64,000 nt of DNA. It comes from Lautropia sp. (GTDB lineage: Bacteria > Pseudomonadota > Gammaproteobacteria > Burkholderiales > Burkholderiaceae_E). The translations under genes were made by a program, and so were the position numbers. Below are positions 8,860-18,384 of this stretch, piece by piece. Position 1 is the stretch's first letter. Each line of letters begins with the position of its first letter. Under the pieces are notes generated by a model that was not told where the DNA came from, searched no databases, and saw only the letters and a program-made list of their open reading frames with translations. Where the stretch lies: contig JAUMUG010000006.1 in assembly GCA_030530775.1 (NCBI GenBank), forward strand, positions 136,645 through 200,644, written 5' to 3'.

Positions 8860-9692
8860 AGCGGTCGATGATTCGAGCGGTATTTGCCGCCATCGTTACG
8901 GGAGCGGTTGCGCCGAGTGTGCTTGCGCAGGTGGATGCGGTAACGGAGGGACGGACGCAGACTTCGAAGAAACCCGAGCGCATGCATGACGGATTGAGTT
9001 CCCCGGTCGGAATGGCCTATGATGCAAGTGGCAATCTCTATGTCGCCAACTGGTCGGCGGGAACGGTTTTGCGTTTTTCTCCGGATGGCAAGCGCAGTGT
9101 CTTCGCCGAAGGACTGCCTGGCCCTTCGGGGTTGGCCATCTCTTCGGCGGGCGATATCTACGTAGCCTCGTACAGCGAGGATCTGGTGTGGCGCTTCACG
9201 CCCGGCGGCGACCGAAGCGTGTTCGTGCGGGGACTGGCGACGCCAGCTGGTCTGTCGTTCGATACGGGTGGCCGTTTGCTGATCGCCAACAGGCGAACCA
9301 ACCAGATTCTGGCGGTTCATCCCGACGGAAAAATCGATGTGGCCGCCGAGGGGTTGCAAACACCGGTGGGTGTCATCGAGCTTCCCGACGGGGATTTGCT
9401 GGTGAGCAACATCGCAGGTGGCATTTCCCTGGTTTCGGACAGTCCACGTGCTCGCACCATCAATTCCGACTTGGCGAGTCCTGGTGCAGGCATCGTGAGG
9501 GCGGGGGCCGATTCGGCCTACGTCGTGGACTACGGTGGCACGACGGTCAGCCGTGTGGATCGCAATGGCCGGCGCTCGGTGATAGCCGATGGTCTGAGCA
9601 GCCCCGTGGGTCTGGCGCTAGCCCCCGACGGTGGTAGTTTGACAGTGGCGACCTGGGGCGCAAACGCGGCCTTTCGCATCGTGCTGCGGTAG
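8856..9692 (+). CDS. Secreted NHL/SMP-30-like beta-propeller protein
   Basis: 278 residues with an N-terminal signal peptide (MKRSMIRAVFAAIVTGAVAP, cleavage after VLA or nearby). The rest is a series of ~40-residue propeller blades with recurring elements such as SPVGMAYDASGNLYVANW, GPSGLAISSAGDIYVASY and TPAGLSFDTGGRLLIANR. This resembles SMP-30/gluconolactonase, virginiamycin B lyase and NHL propellers; I cannot choose among them from motifs. Export to the periplasm is expected. Translation is coupled to the upstream CMD gene through ATGA. The context suggests a lactone or ring-cleavage step (CMD plus lactonase-like propeller) controlled by the MerR protein, but the substrate is unknown. 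Confidence 0.85.
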   Translation: MKRSMIRAVFAAIVTGAVAPSVLAQVDAVTEGRTQTSKKPERMHDGLSSPVGMAYDASGNLYVANWSAGTVLRFSPDGKRSVFAEGLPGPSGLAISSAGDIYVASYSEDLVWRFTPGGDRSVFVRGLATPAGLSFDTGGRLLIANRRTNQILAVHPDGKIDVAAEGLQTPVGVIELPDGDLLVSNIAGGISLVSDSPRARTINSDLASPGAGIVRAGADSAYVVDYGGTTVSRVDRNGRRSVIADGLSSPVGLALAPDGGSLTVATWGANAAFRIVLR

Positions 9693-9807
9693 CCGCATCA
9701 GCGCCTCGTCATACGGACTTCCTCGGACAGTGAGAGTACTATACCGGGGCAATGAATCGGATGCGTTTGGGGCTTGTGTGAGTCTTCAATCTTCAAGCAG
9801 GAGTCGT

Positions 9808-10602
9808 TTGAGCCTTTTGAATCCTCACAACACACAGGTCACGCCGCGTCGTTTCTCATCGGTCTCCCGCATCTATGGTGATGCAGGGGCATCGCGGCTC
9901 TGGTGCGCGCATGCGCTGGTGGTCGGCGTCGGCGGGGTCGGCTCGTGGGCGGCCGAGGCGCTGGCGCGCAGTGGGGTGGGGCGGCTGACGCTGATCGATC
10001 TGGATCATGTCGCCGAGTCCAACATCAACCGGCAGGTTCATGCGCTCGACAGCACGTTGGGGGCGGCCAAAGTCGAGGTGATGGCGGCGCGCATCCGGGA
10101 TATTTCGCCGGATTGCACGGTGACGGCGGTCGACGCCTTCGTCGAGCCGGGCGGGGAGGATGGCTTGCTACCGGCCGATGCCGATGTCGTCATCGATGCC
10201 ATCGATGCGGTGGCGGCCAAGGCATCGTTGATTGCCTGGTGCATGGTGCGTAAGCTGCCGATCGTGGTCTGTGGGGCTGCCGGCGGGCGTACCGATCCGC
10301 TGCAGTTGCGTACCGACGATCTGGCACGGACCCGGGGTGATGCGCTGTTGTCGGCGGTGCGTGCCCGGCTGCGCCGCCATCATGGTTTTGCGCGCGGTGA
10401 TGTCGAGAAGGGGCAGGCACCGCGCTTTGGTGTCGAAGCGATCTTCTCTCCGGAACGGATCGCCGGCACCCGACCGCAGGCCGAGGGCGGCGGTATGCCG
10501 CTGGCCTGCGCCGGTTATGGTTCGCTGGTGACGGTCACGGCTCCGATGGGGCTGGCGGCTGCCAGCCGGGCGTTGGCGCTGCTGGTGACTAAGGTGGCAT
10601 AG
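9808..10602 (+). CDS. tcdA: tRNA threonylcarbamoyladenosine dehydratase TcdA (CsdL)
   Basis: E1-like adenylating enzyme that dehydrates t6A37 of tRNA to the cyclic ct6A form. The nucleotide loop VVGVGGVGSWAAEALARSGVG, then LIDLDHVAESNINRQVHAL and VIDAIDAVAAKASLIAWC are the family's ATP-binding and catalytic blocks (quoted in parts). The start is uncertain. I favour the TTG at 9808 because CAGGAG lies just upstream and the protein then begins near the usual RFSSVSRIYG segment. A GTG at 9730 is open in the same frame and would add 26 residues without recognisable similarity. Product from 9808 is 264 residues. Confidence 0.9.
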   Translation: MSLLNPHNTQVTPRRFSSVSRIYGDAGASRLWCAHALVVGVGGVGSWAAEALARSGVGRLTLIDLDHVAESNINRQVHALDSTLGAAKVEVMAARIRDISPDCTVTAVDAFVEPGGEDGLLPADADVVIDAIDAVAAKASLIAWCMVRKLPIVVCGAAGGRTDPLQLRTDDLARTRGDALLSAVRARLRRHHGFARGDVEKGQAPRFGVEAIFSPERIAGTRPQAEGGGMPLACAGYGSLVTVTAPMGLAAASRALALLVTKVA

Positions 10603-10826
10603 CCAGGCAAGTGACTGCGCCGCGGTTTCTGCATGGGTAACCTTCCTGGTTGGGGGCCTCGCGGCAAGTCCACGAATGCACGGTGCCCAGCGGGGCAAGC
10701 TGATAAGTTGCCGGGCGTGGTGCCGCATATGGGCGTCGATGATCTCGGCGGCACGCCGGATGGCATCCGGTTCACGGCCGGGGTTTCGGGGTTCCTGCCA
10801 GTCTGTGCGGCGTAGGCGCCGCACGG

Positions 10827-11162
10827 TCAATCCTGCATCGGCACCATATGCCCGTCCCGAATCCAGCGTTCGGTGGCGGCGATGATGGCGGCCCACAGGA
10901 TCCAGATCCAGGGCGAGGCGCCATTGACGTGGGCCAGTGCACCGATGGGCAGGATCATGCCGATGGCACCGGCCCAGGGCACCCAGCGGCCGCTCTTGCC
11001 CAGGCGCAACAGTGCCGCCAGGCAGCAGACGGCGCCGATGATGATGATCGGGCGCACGTCGGCACGATTGGGGTCGAGGATGGCGATGACCATCCACAGG
11101 AATCCGGCGATGCCCAGCAGAATCTGGGCCGCCAGGCGGGCAAGCAGACGTGGGAAGCTCAT
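10827..11162 (-). CDS. Small integral membrane protein, function unknown
   Basis: 111 residues with four hydrophobic segments (e.g. [58 protein letters not shown]). I do not recognise a characterised family. It begins exactly on the fbp stop as an ATGA overlap, so it is translationally coupled to fbp and almost certainly a real gene. Its stop is followed within 3 bp by a GC-rich perfect 8-bp inverted repeat at 10805-10824, which may end the transcript, although no T-run follows. The remaining ~200 bp back to tcdA hold nothing else I can support. Confidence 0.75.
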   Translation of the reverse strand: MSFPRLLARLAAQILLGIAGFLWMVIAILDPNRADVRPIIIIGAVCCLAALLRLGKSGRWVPWAGAIGMILPIGALAHVNGASPWIWILWAAIIAATERWIRDGHMVPMQD

Positions 11163-12175
11163 GCGGCCAGATGATACCCGGTTACACGCTCGACTTCTTC
11201 GCGCGAGCCAAAGAAAAAGGGCACGCGCTGGTGCAGCGCGGTGGGTTGAATGTCGAGGATGCGCTGACGACCATCGGTGGCGGCACCGCCCGCCTGTTCG
11301 ATCAGCATGGCCATCGGATTGGCTTCGTACATCAGCCGCAGGTGGCCGGGCCGGTCGGGATTGCGCTTGTCGGCCGGGTACATGAAGATACCGCTGCGGG
11401 TCAGGATGCGGTGAACATCGGCCACCACGCAGGCGATCCAGCGCATGTTGTAGTTCTTGCCGAGCGGTCCGGTCTCGCCGGCCAGCATCTCCTGCACATA
11501 GCGCTGTACCGGCGGATACCAGTGGCGCGCATTCGAGGCATTGATCGCAAACTCCTTGGTCTGCGCCGGGATGGTGAAGCTCGGTGTCGTCAGCATCCAG
11601 GCACCGGCTTCACGGTCCAGGGTGAAGGCGACCACCCCGTCGCCGACGGTCAGTACCAGCATGGTCGAGGGGCCATAGATGGCGTAACCGGCCGCAACCT
11701 GCCGACTGCCTTTTTGCAGAAATTCGTCGACGGTGGGGGTCTCGACGCCTTCGGGCATTTTCAGCACCGAAAAGATCGTACCGACCGATGAATTGATGTC
11801 GATGTTCGATGAACCGTCGAGCGGATCGAACAACAGCAGGAACTCGCCCTTGGGGTAGCGGTTGGGGATGGGGAACGGCGCCTCCATCTCCTCGGACGCT
11901 ATGGCCGCCAGCTGGCCGCCCCACAGGTTGGCTTCCAGCAGCGTGTCGTTGGCGATCACATCGAGTTTCTTTTGGGCTTCGCCCTGGACGTTCCAGGCGT
12001 TGGCGTCGCCCAACACGCCCGAGAGCGCGCCCTTGCCGACGGCCAGGCTGATGCGCTTGCAGGCGCGTGCCACCACTTCGAGCAGCAGGCGCAGCTCGCC
12101 AGGGATCAGCCCCTTGGCGCGCTGTTCTTCAACCAGATACTGGGTCAGGCTGATGGGTCTGGATTTGGGCTGCAT
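11159..12175 (-). CDS. fbp: Fructose-1,6-bisphosphatase class I
   Basis: 338 residues. It hydrolyses fructose-1,6-bisphosphate to fructose-6-phosphate in gluconeogenesis. The metal-binding signature [20 protein letters not shown] is complete, preceded by [28 protein letters not shown] near the end is also typical. The length is normal. It is downstream of pepN in the same direction with ~36 bp between them, and its stop overlaps the small membrane protein. Next to pyruvate carboxylase ~10 kb away, it indicates that gluconeogenic growth matters to this organism. Confidence 0.98.
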   Translation of the reverse strand: MQPKSRPISLTQYLVEEQRAKGLIPGELRLLLEVVARACKRISLAVGKGALSGVLGDANAWNVQGEAQKKLDVIANDTLLEANLWGGQLAAIASEEMEAPFPIPNRYPKGEFLLLFDPLDGSSNIDINSSVGTIFSVLKMPEGVETPTVDEFLQKGSRQVAAGYAIYGPSTMLVLTVGDGVVAFTLDREAGAWMLTTPSFTIPAQTKEFAINASNARHWYPPVQRYVQEMLAGETGPLGKNYNMRWIACVVADVHRILTRSGIFMYPADKRNPDRPGHLRLMYEANPMAMLIEQAGGAATDGRQRILDIQPTALHQRVPFFFGSREEVERVTGYHLAA

Positions 12176-12211
12176 GATGGATGGTTCCGTAGGATGAACG
12201 AAAGTCTTTGA

Positions 12212-15200
12212 TCAACCATGCCCCAGTGCCTTGCCGACGACTTCGCGCACGTCGGGCGAGGCGGCATCCCGGGCGACACGTTCCAGGGCATCGTGCATCA
12301 GTCCGGCCAGCGGGGCAACGAATTTATCGTGCCGGTTCAGCGCCCGGGCCAGCCGGGCAGCCAACAGTGGGTTGCTGCGATCCAGCCGCAGCACTTCATC
12401 CTGCCACAGCTGGTAGCCGCTGCCGTCTGGCAGGTGGAATTCCGGCAGGTTGTCGGCAAAAAAGGTCCACAGCAGCGCACGCACCTTGTTCGGGTTCTGG
12501 CCGTTCCAGGCCGGGTGCTTCATGAGATGGCGTATCCGGTCGATGCTGCGCTGGCCTTCGGCCGGATGCATGCGTGCTTGCAACGCAAACCATTTGTCCA
12601 GCACATTGGCTTCGTCGCGATAGCGCGCCTCGAACTGATCCAGCGCCCATTGGGCCTGTTCGGGAGATGCCTTGATCAGCGCCTGCAGTGCAGCCAGCCG
12701 GTCGGTCATGTTGTCGGCCTGCTCGAACTGGGCACGGGCCAGTTCGGCGCTGCCTTCGGCCTGAATGCCGTTCAGATGGATCAGAGCGGTGTTGGCCAAT
12801 GCCCGGCGGCCCATGGCCGGTACCGACAGCGAGTAAGGTGTCTGCCAGTGCCGACTGCCGGCGGCCGACTGCAGCAGGGGGGACAGTGTCCGGACCAGTT
12901 GCCGGGTGGCGCTTTGGCGGGCGCGGCGCAGGGCCGGCGGGTCGATGAGCGCGCTTTTCTCGGCCAGGTGGTTTTCGTCGGGCCAGACCAGAAACTGCTG
13001 GCGCAATCCGTCGTCGAGTGCCGGATCCTGCAGGGCGTGTCCCAGGGCTTCACCCAGGTGCACCAATGACGAATTGCTTTGGCCCGGATGTTCGACGGCC
13101 CACATCAGCGCCCGTTCGGCCAGTTGTTGGCTGGCTTCCCAGCGGTTGAACAGATTGGCATCGTGAGCGATCAGGAAAGCCAGTTCATCGTCGTCGTAGT
13201 GATGGTCGATGACCACCGGTGCCGAGAAATCCCGCAGCAGCGAGGGGATCGGACCACGCCGGTCCCGGCTGTGGATGCCTTCGAAGCTGAAGCGCTGCGT
13301 ATCCTGGGTCAGTTCCAGCAGGGCGGATGCCTGTTCGCTGCCGTCCTCTCGGGACAACAGGGCCATCTGGATCGGGACGTGCAGCGCCCCTTTGCCCAGC
13401 GGGGCAAGCTGGTTGCTGTCGTCGGGCAGATACTGCCGGATGTCCAGGTGCATCCGGGCACCGTCGGCATCGTATTCGCTGTCGATCTGCAGGTGCGGGG
13501 TACCGGCGGTGGCGTACCAGCGCATGAATTGTGAAAAATCGCGGCCATTGGCATCGCCCATCGCGGCCACGAAGGCATCGCAGGTCACTGCCTGGCCGTC
13601 GTGGCGCTCGAAGTAGAGATCCATGCCGTGCCGAAAGCCCTCGCGACCCACCAGGGTCTGCAGCATCCGTACCACTTCGGCGCCTTTTTCATAGACGGTG
13701 GCGGTGTAGAAATTGTCGATCGCCTGATAGCTGTCCGGACGGATCGGGTGGCGCATCGGCCCGGCATCCTCGGTGAACTGCGTCTGGCGCAGCTGGCGCA
13801 CATTCACCATCCGCTGCAGGGTGCGCACGCTGACGGCAGCCTCGGGTCCGGCCTCGGCCGCCATCACGTCGGCGCTGAACTCCTGGTCACGGAAGACGGT
13901 CAGCCCTTCCTTCAGCGTCAGCTGGAACCAGTCACGGCAGGTGATCCGGTTGCCGGTCCAGTTGTGGAAATACTCGTGTGCGATGATCGATTCGATCCAG
14001 ACGAAATCCTCGTCGGTACTGACCGCCGGATCGGCAAACAGATACTTGGCGTTGAAGATGTTGAGACCCTTGTTCTCCATCGCTCCCATGTTGAAGTCGG
14101 CGGCCGCCACGATCATGAAACGATCCAGATCGAGTTCGAGACCGTAGCGTCGTTCGTCCCAGGCGATCGCTTTCTTCAGGCTGGCCAGCGCAAAATCGGT
14201 GCGATGAATCTGCGCCGGATCACTCCAGATTTGCAACAGCACTTCGCGGCCGGACGCCAGCGTATGAGTGCATTCGTTGACCGCCAGCCGGCCGGCCACC
14301 AGCGCAAACAGATAGGAGGGCTTCGGAAAGGGATCTTCCCAGATGGCCTGATGCCAGCCGTCGGGCGGATCGGAGAGGGGCGCCACGGCCATCTGGGTGG
14401 AGCCATGCTCGTGCCTCTCGCTTATCCCGGCCGCGCTGTCGACACGGTCGTGGCTCTGGTGCGTGTGCTCGGCATGCGGCACACCGGACCGGCCGGGGGG
14501 CTGGGAGGCGGTCTCGGCAGGCACGGCATGGTGCCGAGAAGGCTCGCCGCTGGTGGAGCAGGGCGTCATCGGCGGCAAGGGGAGGGCCAGCGCCCGTAGC
14601 GCATCGATGGCGGCAGGCGCGTCGGCGGCCAGCAGATTACCGTTGGCCAGCAGCACCGGGAACTCATCCTGCCGTGCCTGCAGAATGACCCGGTAGGTGG
14701 TCATCACATCCGGCCGGTCCTGGAACCAGGTGATGCGCCGAAAACCCTGCGCTTCGCACTGGGTCAGCAGCATGTCACCGGAGGCATAGAGACCGGACAG
14801 CTCCAGATTGTTGCTGGGGTCGATGACCACCTGGGTGTGCAGCGTAAACGCATCGGGCAGGTTGTCGAGCCTCAGCCGGCCGTTGGCGATCTGCCAGTGC
14901 TCCGCGGACAGTGGCTGATCGTCGATCTGGATGGCGAGCGTCAGCAAGCCTTCTCCATCGAGCAGCAGAGGTGTTCCCACGTTGGCTTGCGGAGCACGCC
15001 GATAGCGGCAGCGGGCCGTCACCACGGTACGCGACCGATCCAGCCGAAAGTGCAGCACCAGTCCTTCGGCCAGCCAGTCCGGGGCACGGTAATCCCGTCG
15101 GTGAACCGTGATGCTCTGAGGGCCTGTGCAGCTTGGGAGGGGTGCCGGGGGATCGATCGAGGATTCAGCAGAAATGGGGGGGGCGGGCTGCGAGGGCAGA

Positions 15201-15229
15201 GAGGTGTCATCCATGATTTCGACAGGCAT
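12212..15229 (-). CDS. pepN: Aminopeptidase N (M1 family) with a His/Ser/Pro-rich insertion
   Basis: 1005-residue zinc aminopeptidase of the proteobacterial PepN type. The substrate motif GAMEN is at residues 382-386 and the zinc site HEYFH at 418-422, with E441 19 residues after the second His, so the catalytic set is complete. The length exceeds the usual ~870-900. Part of the excess is the N-terminal ~40 residues and the rest is a hydrophilic insertion at ~206-288 that includes a His-rich stretch (HAEHTHQSH). It lies between two conserved N-terminal-domain segments ending ANGNLL and starting WEDPFPKPSYLFAL. The start could also be the ATG six codons in (MDDTSLPSQ); neither has a clear ribosome binding site. 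Confidence 0.96.
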   Translation of the reverse strand: MPVEIMDDTSLPSQPAPPISAESSIDPPAPLPSCTGPQSITVHRRDYRAPDWLAEGLVLHFRLDRSRTVVTARCRYRRAPQANVGTPLLLDGEGLLTLAIQIDDQPLSAEHWQIANGRLRLDNLPDAFTLHTQVVIDPSNNLELSGLYASGDMLLTQCEAQGFRRITWFQDRPDVMTTYRVILQARQDEFPVLLANGNLLAADAPAAIDALRALALPLPPMTPCSTSGEPSRHHAVPAETASQPPGRSGVPHAEHTHQSHDRVDSAAGISERHEHGSTQMAVAPLSDPPDGWHQAIWEDPFPKPSYLFALVAGRLAVNECTHTLASGREVLLQIWSDPAQIHRTDFALASLKKAIAWDERRYGLELDLDRFMIVAAADFNMGAMENKGLNIFNAKYLFADPAVSTDEDFVWIESIIAHEYFHNWTGNRITCRDWFQLTLKEGLTVFRDQEFSADVMAAEAGPEAAVSVRTLQRMVNVRQLRQTQFTEDAGPMRHPIRPDSYQAIDNFYTATVYEKGAEVVRMLQTLVGREGFRHGMDLYFERHDGQAVTCDAFVAAMGDANGRDFSQFMRWYATAGTPHLQIDSEYDADGARMHLDIRQYLPDDSNQLAPLGKGALHVPIQMALLSREDGSEQASALLELTQDTQRFSFEGIHSRDRRGPIPSLLRDFSAPVVIDHHYDDDELAFLIAHDANLFNRWEASQQLAERALMWAVEHPGQSNSSLVHLGEALGHALQDPALDDGLRQQFLVWPDENHLAEKSALIDPPALRRARQSATRQLVRTLSPLLQSAAGSRHWQTPYSLSVPAMGRRALANTALIHLNGIQAEGSAELARAQFEQADNMTDRLAALQALIKASPEQAQWALDQFEARYRDEANVLDKWFALQARMHPAEGQRSIDRIRHLMKHPAWNGQNPNKVRALLWTFFADNLPEFHLPDGSGYQLWQDEVLRLDRSNPLLAARLARALNRHDKFVAPLAGLMHDALERVARDAASPDVREVVGKALGHG

Positions 15230-15330
15230 TTGAGCGATCGGCAGCGCGGCGGTCGCACGTCGCGAACAGCGTACAGACCGTAGTATCGGTTAGGGCCGGA
15301 CCCGCCTGCAAATGAACGGGATTTCAGTCG

Positions 15331-15510
15331 TATGCCGGACGCCAGATGTCGGAGATCGGACAGGGCAGCGGTACATCAGGAACCAACACCGGATGCCAGA
15401 TGTCGGATGTCGACGCACGGTGTCCGCCGCCAGACATGGGATGCCGAGAGCCCGATGTAGGGTGCCGTATGCCCGATATCGGATTCCGGATTTCTGGTGT
15501 CGGGTGCCGG
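15331..15510. repeat. Degenerate 21-bp tandem repeat (minisatellite-like)
   Basis: Units start GATGCC/GGTGCC and end GATGTCG-like, period 21 bp. Three full units abut at 15440-15460, 15461-15481 and 15482-15502, followed by the start of a fourth. Isolated units lie at 15331-15351 and 15392-15412. Read on the plus strand they give a 7-residue pattern, GCREPDV GCRMPDI GFRISGV. No gene with a ribosome binding site uses this frame, so I treat it as non-coding repeat upstream of pepN. Confidence 0.7.
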
Positions 15511-15511
15511 C

Positions 15512-15540
15512 GGCCGGGCTTCCGGCCCGGCCGTGATTTT
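15512..15540 (+). terminator. GC-rich hairpin with T-rich tail next to the 21-bp repeat
   Basis: GGCCGGGC (15512-15519) pairs perfectly with GCCCGGCC (15525-15532), followed by GTGATTTTGGTTTT. It looks like a rightward intrinsic terminator, but no rightward gene precedes it, so it may end an uncharacterised transcript or act as an insulator. Confidence 0.4.
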
Positions 15541-15700
15541 GGTTTTGCCATCCGCGATGATCTGCCGTCCGGGGCGTCAAAAGGAAAAGGGTGGGCGTTG
15601 CTTTTACGCATCAACCCCGGGAAAGCGTCTTGCGATTCGCGTCATGGATGTGAGATCATTTCTAGGTTGAATCAATAACTATATGATTAAACGAAGAAAA

Positions 15701-15729
15701 TTAGCCCCCTTGATACGGGGGTTATTTTT
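15701..15729 (-). terminator. Bidirectional intrinsic terminator downstream of the S8 protease gene
   Basis: TAGCCCCC and GGGGGTTA form a stem (one G-T pair) around TTGATAC. TTTTT follows on the plus strand, and ATTTTC on the minus strand. Placed ~270 bp after the stop of the protease gene at 15996, it is the likely end of that transcript. Confidence 0.65.
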
Positions 15730-15995
15730 CGGCAGTTTCCTCGGCGGGTTCGTTTCCTCCGATCATCGGATGGCGGGCAGCAGTAAAACGGACATCCGGT
15801 GTCACGAACCCCCGATTCTTTTTGCCCAGGGAGCGATATCAGACCGCTTCCCCGTCACGTTTTCAATTCCAAGTGACCCCTGTTTGCCATGGGTACAGGC
15901 CGACCCGACCCGGTGCGTGACCAGTCCCGCCGTTCAGGGCGGGCTCCGGGGCCATGTATGCGCGGTTCGGATGGAGCTTGTGCCCTGCCGGCCGA

Positions 15996-17900
15996 TCAGC
16001 GACCGTACAGCGTCAGCGTCCAGTCGGCCAGCGTGCCGGTCTCGCGGTTGACGCTGCGGTCGGCCACTTCCAGGGTCCAGGTGCGGTTGTTTCCCTTGAC
16101 CGCCGGCTCGTCCATGTGGCGTGTTATGCCGAAATCGAAGTTACGCAGACCGCCACAATTTGATGATTTGACCAACCCGAGAATGGTATTCGTGTAGCAG
16201 GGGTGGGGTGTGGCCAGTGTGCTGGTTTGGCCCGAGGGGCTGGTCAGGGTGATGTGCAGGTTGCCGGCGTCGGCGTGGGAGGAGTCGGGACCAGTACCGC
16301 TGGTGGAGATATTGAGCTTGATGTGCTCGATATGGCTGATGTTGCACTCTGCCGTGCCCGGCACGGTGACGGTACTGACCAGGCCCCCGGTGGCTCGGGC
16401 ATTGTAGTCGGTGCCGTTGCCGTTCGGCTGTGCCGTTTCCGGCACGTCCTGCGCCACGGTTTTCATCGGGATCGTGCAGGTCTTCAGGCGGTCACTGCCA
16501 CCCACGGTCTGCCAGTTGCGTGCCAGCTTCACGGCCGCTTCGGCATCGATGACACCGAAGCCGTATTCATGGTTGAAGTTCAGGTCACCGAAACGGGTCC
16601 AGCCCGTGTTGTCCGGGTCCACTTTGCGGGCGCTGTGTGCCAGCACCAGTCGTACATCCCGCCAGGTCAGATTCGGGTTGGCCTGCAGCATCAGTGCCAC
16701 CACGCCCGAGGCCATCGGTGCGGCCGCCGAAGTGCCACCAAAGTCATGAGTGGTCTTGTCCTGGATGGTGGTGGTGGTGATGCCGGGCAGCTGGTTGTCA
16801 TGTGCGGCCGATGGAGCACAGACCAGCAGATTGGCACCGGGTTCGCTGTAGAAGGCGCGTTTGCCCGCAGCGTTGGTGGCGCAGATGGCGAGTGCGCCCA
16901 ACAGTCCGACGTGGCCGTCATAGGTGGCCAGATCGCTTCCTTGGCAGCTGGTGTCGGACCCGGTCCCCAGGCAGCCGCCGTTGCCGGCGGCAAACACGTA
17001 GATCGAACCCAGACCGGCACGGCCTTTCTTCAGTCCGTCCTCCAGGGTCACGGGCAAGGCCGATGGAGCCGAGTAGAAATGTCCGGTGTCGGGGGCCCCC
17101 CAGCTGTTGTTGTAGACGTGGTTCCGTTCCTGCTCGCGTGTCAACGCGTCCTGGATGTCGCTGTCCAGGTTGGTGGCCAGCACATTGAAGCCGATCAGAC
17201 TGGCGCGGGGGGCCACACCAGAGACGTCGTAGCCGTTGTCGTCGCGGGCAGCAATCACGCCGGCAACCGAGGTGCCATGGGTGTCACTCAGATAGCAGGG
17301 CATCGGATAGGTGCTGCGCACCGGATCGTTTCTGTGATCGGCCCGGTAGTTCCGGCTGGCGCCGGGCAGTACGTTGGGCCGCAGATCTTTGTGCAGCACA
17401 TCGACCGCATCGTCGAGTACGGCGATCCGGATGCCTTCACCTTTGAAACTGCCCCAGACATTCCTGACGTTGATGTCTTCCCCCTGCAAGGTACCGGCCA
17501 GACTGCCGGTATTGTTCAGATGCCACTGGCGAGCCAGCAGGGGATCCGCACCATTGCCCTGAGCCAGCAGTGGACCGGGTTGATACTTGACCGGACAGTG
17601 CGAACTGCTGGTGTAGTTGTGACTGGTGGCTGCGGCTCGGGACGGGTCCGATTCGGCTCCGTTGGGTCCATCGACCGTGCTGTTGCCGACTGCGATCGAG
17701 TTCGTGCCGTTCGTCTCGGAATCGTTCGAGCCGGTGCTGCCGCTCATTTGCCAAACAGGCGTGCCATCGGGCGAAAGCACCAGAAAGCCGTTCGGGGCGG
17801 AGGGCTCGTTGCCCGCACCACTGCCACCGCAGGCCGCCAACATGGCGATCAGCAGAGGCAGGGGCCAACGGGTCGAATGCAGCGGAAGGACGGAACGCAT
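15996..17900 (-). CDS. S8 (subtilisin/kexin-like) serine protease lipoprotein with P domain, paralogue 2
   Basis: 634 residues. The N-terminus has a lipoprotein signal ending LLIAMLAAC, so Cys24 should be lipidated. A low-complexity spacer (~30-110) follows. The S8 domain then begins directly at DPLLARQWHLNNTG, with catalytic Asp in VLDDAVD (D163), His in DTHGTSVAG (H208), oxyanion Asn in FAAGNGG (~307) and Ser in GGTSAAAPMASG (S391). The last ~170 residues form a kexin-type P/Homo B domain (HITLTSPSGQTSTL, WTLEVADRSVNRETGTLADW). There is no N-terminal prodomain between lipobox and catalytic domain, which is unusual. The paralogue at 19232-21034 has the same layout and lies upstream with the prodomain-like gene between them. 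Confidence 0.93.
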   Translation of the reverse strand: MRSVLPLHSTRWPLPLLIAMLAACGGSGAGNEPSAPNGFLVLSPDGTPVWQMSGSTGSNDSETNGTNSIAVGNSTVDGPNGAESDPSRAAATSHNYTSSSHCPVKYQPGPLLAQGNGADPLLARQWHLNNTGSLAGTLQGEDINVRNVWGSFKGEGIRIAVLDDAVDVLHKDLRPNVLPGASRNYRADHRNDPVRSTYPMPCYLSDTHGTSVAGVIAARDDNGYDVSGVAPRASLIGFNVLATNLDSDIQDALTREQERNHVYNNSWGAPDTGHFYSAPSALPVTLEDGLKKGRAGLGSIYVFAAGNGGCLGTGSDTSCQGSDLATYDGHVGLLGALAICATNAAGKRAFYSEPGANLLVCAPSAAHDNQLPGITTTTIQDKTTHDFGGTSAAAPMASGVVALMLQANPNLTWRDVRLVLAHSARKVDPDNTGWTRFGDLNFNHEYGFGVIDAEAAVKLARNWQTVGGSDRLKTCTIPMKTVAQDVPETAQPNGNGTDYNARATGGLVSTVTVPGTAECNISHIEHIKLNISTSGTGPDSSHADAGNLHITLTSPSGQTSTLATPHPCYTNTILGLVKSSNCGGLRNFDFGITRHMDEPAVKGNNRTWTLEVADRSVNRETGTLADWTLTLYGR

Positions 17901-17999
17901 GGCGGGTTTGGGCAGAAGTGTGTCGATGACCCGGCGGAGAGACCCCCAGGGCTTGGCTGACCAGTGATTGCCGCTGCTGGCCAGCTCGGTGTGCGGGGC

Positions 18000-18028
18000 A
18001 TCTTAGAGAGTTGTTTCTGCCTTGCCCG
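18000..18028 (-). promoter_or_regulatory. Candidate promoter of S8 protease paralogue 2
   Basis: On the minus strand a -10 TAAGAT lies inside the 13-mer CTCTCTAAGATGC, which recurs identically at 21142-21154 upstream of the paralogue, ~100 bp before each start codon. The matching -35 (CGGGCA, 17-bp spacing) is weak, so support is mainly the conservation between the two copies. Confidence 0.4.
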
Positions 18029-18384
18029 CCGCCAATCGATGTACGGTTTGAACAACAGAATGACGGGGGTGTCGTGAATTTGCCGCGGTTTGTTGTGGCC
18101 GACAGACGTCGAACGCTCTGCGGACTTGCGCGTTCGGTGCGTCTGTGCTTATGCGTTGTGGCTGGGGAATGATACTGGCAGCAGACGGGCCAGCCTGGTG
18201 CCGCCCGGAATCCGTCTGGTTGCATGGCGGCTGCCATCGGATCTGCAAATCGGGCACGAGCTGCTGTCGGTGGGCGAGTGCCGGCACCGTCGTGGCGAGT
18301 CTGGTGGCTCGAGCCCTTTTGGTTGCCGTGGATGATGGGCGAAGCAACCACGACCCTCGGGTTTGGTTTCTGTAGCCGAAGGGC

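Noticed and set aside
15331..15510. CRISPR array
   Set aside because: Units are 21 bp, degenerate and contiguous without spacers, and no cas gene is present.
15346..15678. Possible small repeat protein (GCREPDV heptads) on the plus strand
   Set aside because: No ribosome binding site and no protein-like sequence beyond the repeat; better explained as DNA repeat.
16203..17960. Plus-strand open frame of 585 codons antisense to the S8 protease
   Set aside because: Composition is His/Gly/Val-rich and typical of the antisense of GC-rich genes; the minus strand encodes a full protease with catalytic residues.
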